From: Oceanidesulfovibrio marinus
Lineage (GTDB): Bacteria > Desulfobacterota > Desulfovibrionia > Desulfovibrionales > Desulfovibrionaceae
Length of the DNA: 64,000 nucleotides
Assembly (NCBI RefSeq): GCF_013085545.1
Contig: NZ_CP039543.1
Span: forward strand, 4,495,322 to 4,559,321
Direction: 5' to 3'
A program made the translations under genes and the position numbers. The notes beneath the pieces are model-generated. The model was not told the origin of the DNA and did no database searches. It saw nothing but the letters and a program-made list of their open reading frames with translations. Shown one piece after another: positions 59,196 through 64,000 of this stretch. How positions within the stretch are numbered: the stretch's first letter is position 1; the number at the start of each line of letters is the position of its first letter.

Positions 59196-59411
59196 ACTGT
59201 GTTGGCATGGGTTAACGGACTTGGCCCCCGGATGCAAGCGCTACGCGTCCGAAATCCCCAGAAATGCGATGTCCTCCGGAGCTTAGCTCTTCCGATCATT
59301 TGGCTTTTCGGATAGGTTGAACCCGGCCGGAATTCCTGAATCCGTGCGGGCCGCCCAGGGTATTTGCTCCTATACAGTGCGAGAAAGCATAGTAGTTATT
59401 AAAGAATATTC

Positions 59412-60896
59412 ATGCATTTCCCTCCCCGCATATATCGTTTTCGCAATCGCATCAGCCGGCGGACCTTCCTGGAGGCCTGCGCCGTGGGCGCGTTGGGCAC
59501 GGTCGGCTTCGGCGCGGGGCTGGCCGCATCGTTCAACGCCTTCGCCTCCAACGGCACTCTGGCGTCCGCCTCCAGCATGACCGATCAGCAGCGGGAGTTC
59601 CTGTCCAGTGAAGGGCGGCGCTACTGTGGGCTGACCCTGCACATCATCACCGAGGACACGCCGCCCAGCCGCGCCTGTCGGGAGATAGCCGTGCGGGAGT
59701 TCGCCGCGCTCACCGGCATCGACGTGGACTGGGAGCTGGCTCCGCTCAGGCGCGTTCTGGCCAAGACGCTGCAGGACGTGAACAGCAAGGCGGGGCGGTA
59801 CGACATCTACTACGTGGACCACTCCTGGCTGGCCACCATGAGCCCGCATGTCCATTCCCCGGAGCCGTTGCTGCAGAACCCGGAGATCGCCTATCCCGAC
59901 TTCGATTTTCCGGATTTTCTCGAAGCGCTCGTGGACAAGGTTGCCTCCCATGGCGGTCGGCTCATGGGCCTGCCGTACGATATCCCCATTTTGATCATGG
60001 CCTACCGCCGCGACGTGCTGGACTCGCTGGGCCTGGCGCCGCCGCGCACCTTGGACGAGTATCAGCACGTGGTGCAGGCCGTGCAGGAGGCCAGAGCGCC
60101 CGAGATGTACGGCTCTGTGGGACAGTGGAAGGCCGGGCATTACTCCCTGGTCTGCGCCATGAGCTCCTGGCTGTGGGGCCATGGGGGTTCGTTCTTCAAA
60201 AGTGACGGCTGGCCGGGATTTCTGGACGATCAGGCCGCATCGGCCATGCGCTACATGCTGGAGCTGGGCAAGTACATGCCGCCGGGCGCTACGGCGTGGG
60301 ACTGGGACGGCCAGGGGCGGAGCTTTGCCCAGGGCGGCGCGGCAGTGGCCATTGTCTGGAGCGAGCAGTTTCCGCTGTTTGACGACCCGGCGCGTTCGTC
60401 CGTGGTCGGCCTGGTGGAGCCGTCGCCGTGTCCGCAGGCCCTGGCGCTACGGCCGTCTTCGGAAACCTCTTTCGGCGAGACGCCGGGCGTCTCCCACCAG
60501 GGCGGCAGCTGCCTGGCTCTTTCGAGCTACAGCAAGAACATCACGCCGGCGTGGATGTTCATGCAGTGGGTGACAAGCAGGGACGTAAGCGTCCGCGCGA
60601 GCCTGCTGGGCGGCGGGGCCAGCCTGATGCGCCGGAGCTGCTACGAGGATCCGCGCATCATGGCCCAGAAGCGGGTGGGGCCGGGAACCACCAGGCATCT
60701 CGACGTGACCCTGGACGCCATCACGCACAATATGGGCACGGAGCCGCACCTGAGCGGCTGGGATCAGCTTGTCGTGAACGGATTCGGTGTTGAGCTGGGG
60801 CGGATGGTGACAGGGCAGCAGGGAGTGAAGGAGACCCTGCGCGCCATGCAGAGCGCTGCGGGCAACCATGTGAGAAACCTGAGGCCTGCCGTATGA
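59412..60896 (+). CDS. Tat-exported extracellular solute-binding protein (family 1)
   Basis: The 494-residue protein has a twin-arginine signal (SRRTFLEACAVGALGTVGFG) at about residues 15-35 and Ala-rich cleavage regions. The mature part has the two-lobe family-1 solute-binding pattern (GLTLHIITEDTPPSRACREI, YDIYYVDHSWLATM, RLMGLPYDIPILIMAYRRDVLDSLG, GGAAVAIVWSEQFPLF). No permease or ATPase genes lie nearby. Its stop overlaps the start of a large kinase gene, so it is more likely the periplasmic ligand sensor of that kinase than a transport subunit. No strong ribosome-binding site is seen; TTGCTC with CATAGT at 18-base spacing (59364-59393) is a possible promoter. Confidence 0.88.
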   Translation: MHFPPRIYRFRNRISRRTFLEACAVGALGTVGFGAGLAASFNAFASNGTLASASSMTDQQREFLSSEGRRYCGLTLHIITEDTPPSRACREIAVREFAALTGIDVDWELAPLRRVLAKTLQDVNSKAGRYDIYYVDHSWLATMSPHVHSPEPLLQNPEIAYPDFDFPDFLEALVDKVASHGGRLMGLPYDIPILIMAYRRDVLDSLGLAPPRTLDEYQHVVQAVQEARAPEMYGSVGQWKAGHYSLVCAMSSWLWGHGGSFFKSDGWPGFLDDQAASAMRYMLELGKYMPPGATAWDWDGQGRSFAQGGAAVAIVWSEQFPLFDDPARSSVVGLVEPSPCPQALALRPSSETSFGETPGVSHQGGSCLALSSYSKNITPAWMFMQWVTSRDVSVRASLLGGGASLMRRSCYEDPRIMAQKRVGPGTTRHLDVTLDAITHNMGTEPHLSGWDQLVVNGFGVELGRMVTGQQGVKETLRAMQSAAGNHVRNLRPAV

Positions 60897-63800
60897 GCCG
60901 GTTCGGTGGGGAACACGCGGCCAGGAACCGGGACGATGCGGCGCAGGAGAAGTCCGGCTCGTTCTTCCTCGGCTCCATGCGCACGAAGCTGCTCGCGGCG
61001 TTTCTGGTCGTGGCTCTGAGCCCGCTGCTCGTCTTCGCCTATATCAACCACCGTTCCACGCTGGACGCGCTCAAGGAGTCGGCCTACCGCTCCCTGTCCG
61101 CTGCGGCGTCGCAAACCGTGTCCCGGCTCTCGGGTTTTGTGGCTGCCAACATCGAGATCATCGGTGCCGAGGCGCGGTTGCCTGCGCTGGCCGACTACCT
61201 GCTCCTGCCGGATCAACTCCAGGCCAACAGGTCGATACGCGACAATCAGCGCGAGATTCTGCATTCCTTTGCCGAGAAGAACCCGGTGTTCATCCACTCC
61301 TACGGCCTGTTGAACTCGCAGGGCGTCGTGGTCGCGGATACGCGCCACGAAAAGGAGGGCTGGAGCGAGGCGCGGCAGGGTTACTTTGAAGAGGCCATGA
61401 ACTCCGGCCTGCCGTGCGTCTCCGAGGTGGATGTGGTGCCGGAGTATCGCCAGGCGTTCATTCATTTCGCCAGCCCGGTGCTGGACAGAAACGGCCGCAC
61501 CCTCGGCGTCTTGCGCTCCACGTACAGCATCGCCGTGCTTCAGCAAATGCTGGCCCTGGATCTTGGCATTGCCGGCGACTACTCGGCCCCGCTGCTGGTG
61601 GACGCCAAGGGCCGCATCCTCGCCTTTGGCCGGCTCTCCCACTCCAGCCTGAGCAGGTATCTGCTGCAGCCTGTTTCTACACTGGCTCCCGGAGCGGAGG
61701 GCCGTACCGAGAGCCATCTGACCATGGCCGTGAAGGCGTCCGAGGACACGCCGCAGACCTTCACCACCCATCTGCAGCTGGGGGACCAGGGCCCGGAAGC
61801 CGTGGCCATGGGCGTGCTGTCCAGCATGGGCTGGCGCGTGTTTTTCCTGCAGCCGGAGGGCGTGTTCCTGGCTCCGGCACACAGGCAGGGGCAGTGGCTC
61901 GCCGGTCTGGCAGCGGCCATATCGCTGCTTGCCATCTTCGCGGCCGCCATATCCTCGCGTATCTTCACCCGACCCATCACCAGGCTGACCGAGGCGACCC
62001 GGCGCGTGGCCAAGGGCGATCTGCGCGGCCGGGCGCCTGTCTACTCCAACGACGAGATAGGCTCGCTGGCGCGTTCCTTCAACGCCATGACCGCGGAGCT
62101 GGAGCGGCGCATCGAGACGGAGAACACTCTTTCGGACATCTCGCGCGAGTTCATCAACGTGCCGGCCAACGCCACGGCCGAGGCGCTGCGCTGGGCCCTG
62201 ATGCGTCTGGCGTCGTTCCTGGGCCTGGATATCGGCATGATCCTCCAGACCACGGAGGCCTCCGCCAACGGCGGCCGCGCCTTCAAGCTCTCCCACGCCT
62301 GGCGGTCGCCCCTCTTTGTGGAAACTAAGGGCTCCTGCCTCGCACGGGGATGCGCCCTGGCCTGGCTGGATCAGCGCCTGCGCGAGCAGAGCTCGTTCCA
62401 CATCCAGGACATCACCTTGCTGCCGCCGGAGGCCGACTGCGAGCGGGAAGCCTTTACCGACGAGGGCGTGCGCTCCCTGGCCGTGCTCCCGTTCTCCTAT
62501 GGCGGCGAGTTCCGGGGCATGCTCTGCCTGGCCTCGTCCAAGGTGCGGGAGGAGAGCTTCACCGAGGAGGAGCTGCGGCTCATCCGGCTGGTGAGCGAGA
62601 TCTTCGGCACCACGCTGGAGCGGCACGACTCCCAGGAAGCGCTGCGCCAGAGCGAGGAGCGCTACGCCCTGGCCCAGAAGGCCGCGAACATCGGCAGCTG
62701 GGAGTGGGACATCACCACGGGCAGGCTCTATTGGTCCGACGCGCTGGAGCCGCTGTTCGGCTACGAGGTGGGCGAGTTCCAGGGCACGTACAAGGCGTTC
62801 CTCGACATGGTTCCCCCGGAGGACCGCAAGATGGTGCTCGACGCCGTGGGCGCGTCCTTTCGCCGCGGCGCGTCGTACAACGTGGAGCACCGCATCATGC
62901 GCAAGGACGGCGGGGAGCGTTGGGTGGCCGAGGCCGGCGAGGTGGTTCTGGACGCCGAGGGCCGGCCCCAGCGCATGCGCGGTATTTTGCAGGACATCAC
63001 CGAGCGCAAGTGGGCCGAGGACGTGCTCTCGCGCCTGAACAAGCGGCTGGAGCAGCTTGTGGAGGTGCGCACCAAGGACCTGGAGAACAAGGCGCACGAG
63101 CTGGAGCTGGCCAACAAGCGGCTCATGGCCCTGGACGAGATGAAGTCAACCTTCCTCACCTCCGTGTCCCACGAGCTTCGCACGCCGCTGACCTCGGTGC
63201 TCGGCTTCACCCGGATCATCATGCGCGACTTCAAGCGCATTTTTCTGCCCATGGCCGTGCAGTGCAGCGAGACGGTCCAGAAGCGCTCCTACCGTATCCT
63301 GGAGAACCTGGAGATCATCGCCAGCGAAGGCGACCGACTCACCAGGATGGTCAACGACGTGCTCGATCTGTCCAAGATCGAGTCCGGCCGCATGGAATGG
63401 CGCGACAGGGACGTGGATTTCGGAAAAATCATCGAGCAGTCCGTGCGCTCCGTGGGTGGGCAGCTCCGCGGGAACAGCGATATCTCACTGCGCATGCAGA
63501 TTGCCGAGGACCTGCCCAAGGTCCACATGGACCCGGACCGGCTCTCCCAGCTTTTGGTGAATATCGTGGGCAACGCCGTGAAGTTTACGGAGCAGGGCGA
63601 GGTGCTGGTCCAGGCGTGCTCGCCCGTGGAAGGGGCCGTGCAGGTTCGGGTGACGGACTCCGGCCCGGGCATCGAGCGCGACGAGCTGAGCAAGATCTTC
63701 GACAAGTTCCACCAGGCGGCGCGGCGCGACACCATGGACGACAAGCCGCCGGGAACAGGCCTCGGCCTTGCCATCTGCCAGCAGATCGTCGACTATTACG

Positions 63801-63943
63801 GCGGCATTCTCTGGGTCGAATCGGAGCTCGGCAAGGGCTCCACCTTTGTGTTCGAGCTGCCGGTGCGCAACGCGCAGGACGGCTACGGAGCCGATCCCCA
63901 GCCGGCCTGGGGCAAGAGCGTGACAGGTTGGGACATGGCGTAA
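60893..63943 (+). CDS. Large sensor histidine kinase (Cache-HAMP-GAF-PAS-HisKA-HATPase)
   Basis: The ATG overlaps the solute-binding-protein stop by four bases (ATGA). The 1016 residues comprise TM1 at about 35-55 (LLAAFLVVALSPLLVFAYI), a Cache-like periplasmic domain to about 325, TM2 at about 340 (LAGLAAAISLLAIFAAAISS) and HAMP. GAF lies at about 430-580 and PAS at about 595-705 (WEWDITTGRLYWSDALEPLFGY). After a coiled coil comes HisKA with His760 (SVSHELRTPLTSVLGF), then HATPase_c with N (NIVGNAVKF), G1 (DSGPGIE) and G2 (GTGLGLAI) boxes. It has no receiver domain, and no response regulator appears before the window ends. It is likely controlled by its binding-protein partner. Confidence 0.93.
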   Translation: MSRFGGEHAARNRDDAAQEKSGSFFLGSMRTKLLAAFLVVALSPLLVFAYINHRSTLDALKESAYRSLSAAASQTVSRLSGFVAANIEIIGAEARLPALADYLLLPDQLQANRSIRDNQREILHSFAEKNPVFIHSYGLLNSQGVVVADTRHEKEGWSEARQGYFEEAMNSGLPCVSEVDVVPEYRQAFIHFASPVLDRNGRTLGVLRSTYSIAVLQQMLALDLGIAGDYSAPLLVDAKGRILAFGRLSHSSLSRYLLQPVSTLAPGAEGRTESHLTMAVKASEDTPQTFTTHLQLGDQGPEAVAMGVLSSMGWRVFFLQPEGVFLAPAHRQGQWLAGLAAAISLLAIFAAAISSRIFTRPITRLTEATRRVAKGDLRGRAPVYSNDEIGSLARSFNAMTAELERRIETENTLSDISREFINVPANATAEALRWALMRLASFLGLDIGMILQTTEASANGGRAFKLSHAWRSPLFVETKGSCLARGCALAWLDQRLREQSSFHIQDITLLPPEADCEREAFTDEGVRSLAVLPFSYGGEFRGMLCLASSKVREESFTEEELRLIRLVSEIFGTTLERHDSQEALRQSEERYALAQKAANIGSWEWDITTGRLYWSDALEPLFGYEVGEFQGTYKAFLDMVPPEDRKMVLDAVGASFRRGASYNVEHRIMRKDGGERWVAEAGEVVLDAEGRPQRMRGILQDITERKWAEDVLSRLNKRLEQLVEVRTKDLENKAHELELANKRLMALDEMKSTFLTSVSHELRTPLTSVLGFTRIIMRDFKRIFLPMAVQCSETVQKRSYRILENLEIIASEGDRLTRMVNDVLDLSKIESGRMEWRDRDVDFGKIIEQSVRSVGGQLRGNSDISLRMQIAEDLPKVHMDPDRLSQLLVNIVGNAVKFTEQGEVLVQACSPVEGAVQVRVTDSGPGIERDELSKIFDKFHQAARRDTMDDKPPGTGLGLAICQQIVDYYGGILWVESELGKGSTFVFELPVRNAQDGYGADPQPAWGKSVTGWDMA

Positions 63944-64000
63944 TGCCGCTGCCCCCCCGGATTGCTTGGGGATTGTTCGAGCACGCATATTTTCCGGAAC
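63944..64000. other. Right-edge sequence after the kinase gene
   Basis: The 57 bases that remain hold no complete feature; the start of a response regulator or other gene may lie beyond the edge. Confidence 0.3.

Overview
The window is GC-rich DNA (roughly 60-65% by eye) with dense bacterial gene packing. It looks like chromosome of a mesophilic, strictly anaerobic or oxygen-tolerant deltaproteobacterium of the Desulfovibrio type (Desulfobacterota). The evidence is a rubrerythrin next to a ferritin-like/VIT iron exporter, multihaem c-type cytochromes, several 4Fe-4S proteins, a sulfite-exporter-type permease, a likely selenocysteine codon, and intergenic GC-rich repeats of a kind I associate with this group. 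I see no insertion sequence with ends, no prophage and no CRISPR array. Genus or species cannot be fixed from this sequence.

Layout. 1-2688: an asparagine-synthase-like gene overlapping a toroid glycosidase-like gene that runs off the left edge. 3115-8153: a tetR-MFP-RND efflux operon with a promoter carrying two operators. 8331-9842: an orphan protein and a small membrane protein. 10008-13910: a proVWX glycine betaine importer with a methyltransferase after the proX terminator. 14431-17436: an octahaem hydroxylamine-oxidoreductase-family cytochrome, its NapC/NirT quinol dehydrogenase and a transposase-derived putative regulator. 17538-20730: a sulfite-reductase-motif ferredoxin plus a NapH/NosR-like membrane ferredoxin, divergent from an AraC regulator. 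20981-27231: a ybhGFSR-type ABC exporter divergent from its TetR regulator. 27301-29677: an NTF2-like protein, rubrerythrin and a MbfA-like iron exporter. 29891-34467: a cyclase, then a ydbH-ydbL pair for envelope phospholipid traffic. 34904-38211: a TauE/SafE permease, a membrane partner and an unusual Rossmann-PAS histidine kinase. 38208-42108: a MobA/HD fusion, dapA, a DUF6165 protein and a UPF0718 permease.

42490-48963: a chemoreceptor, a CopB-type P-ATPase and a histidine kinase. 49027-53384: a B12-binding radical SAM protein, a flavoprotein, a cold-shock protein, an FKBP isomerase and a nitronate monooxygenase. 53818-58886: a flavodoxin-ferredoxin, an amino acid permease, an HPF/cold-shock fusion and a membrane-anchored pentapeptide-repeat protein. 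59119-63943: tRNA-Pro, then a Tat-exported solute-binding protein overlapping a large hybrid-sensor-type histidine kinase.

The most notable item is the UPF0718 permease at 40999-42108. Its frame is open apart from one UGA, which lies where I expect the first Cys of a conserved Cys-Ser-Cys membrane motif. A GGUC-capped hairpin starts 14 nucleotides after the UGA, where a bacterial SECIS element is expected. I interpret it as a selenocysteine-containing (putatively metal) permease. Second is the compact nitrogen-oxide cytochrome locus, with its domesticated IS1595-like gene and an adjacent sulfite-reductase-motif ferredoxin operon.
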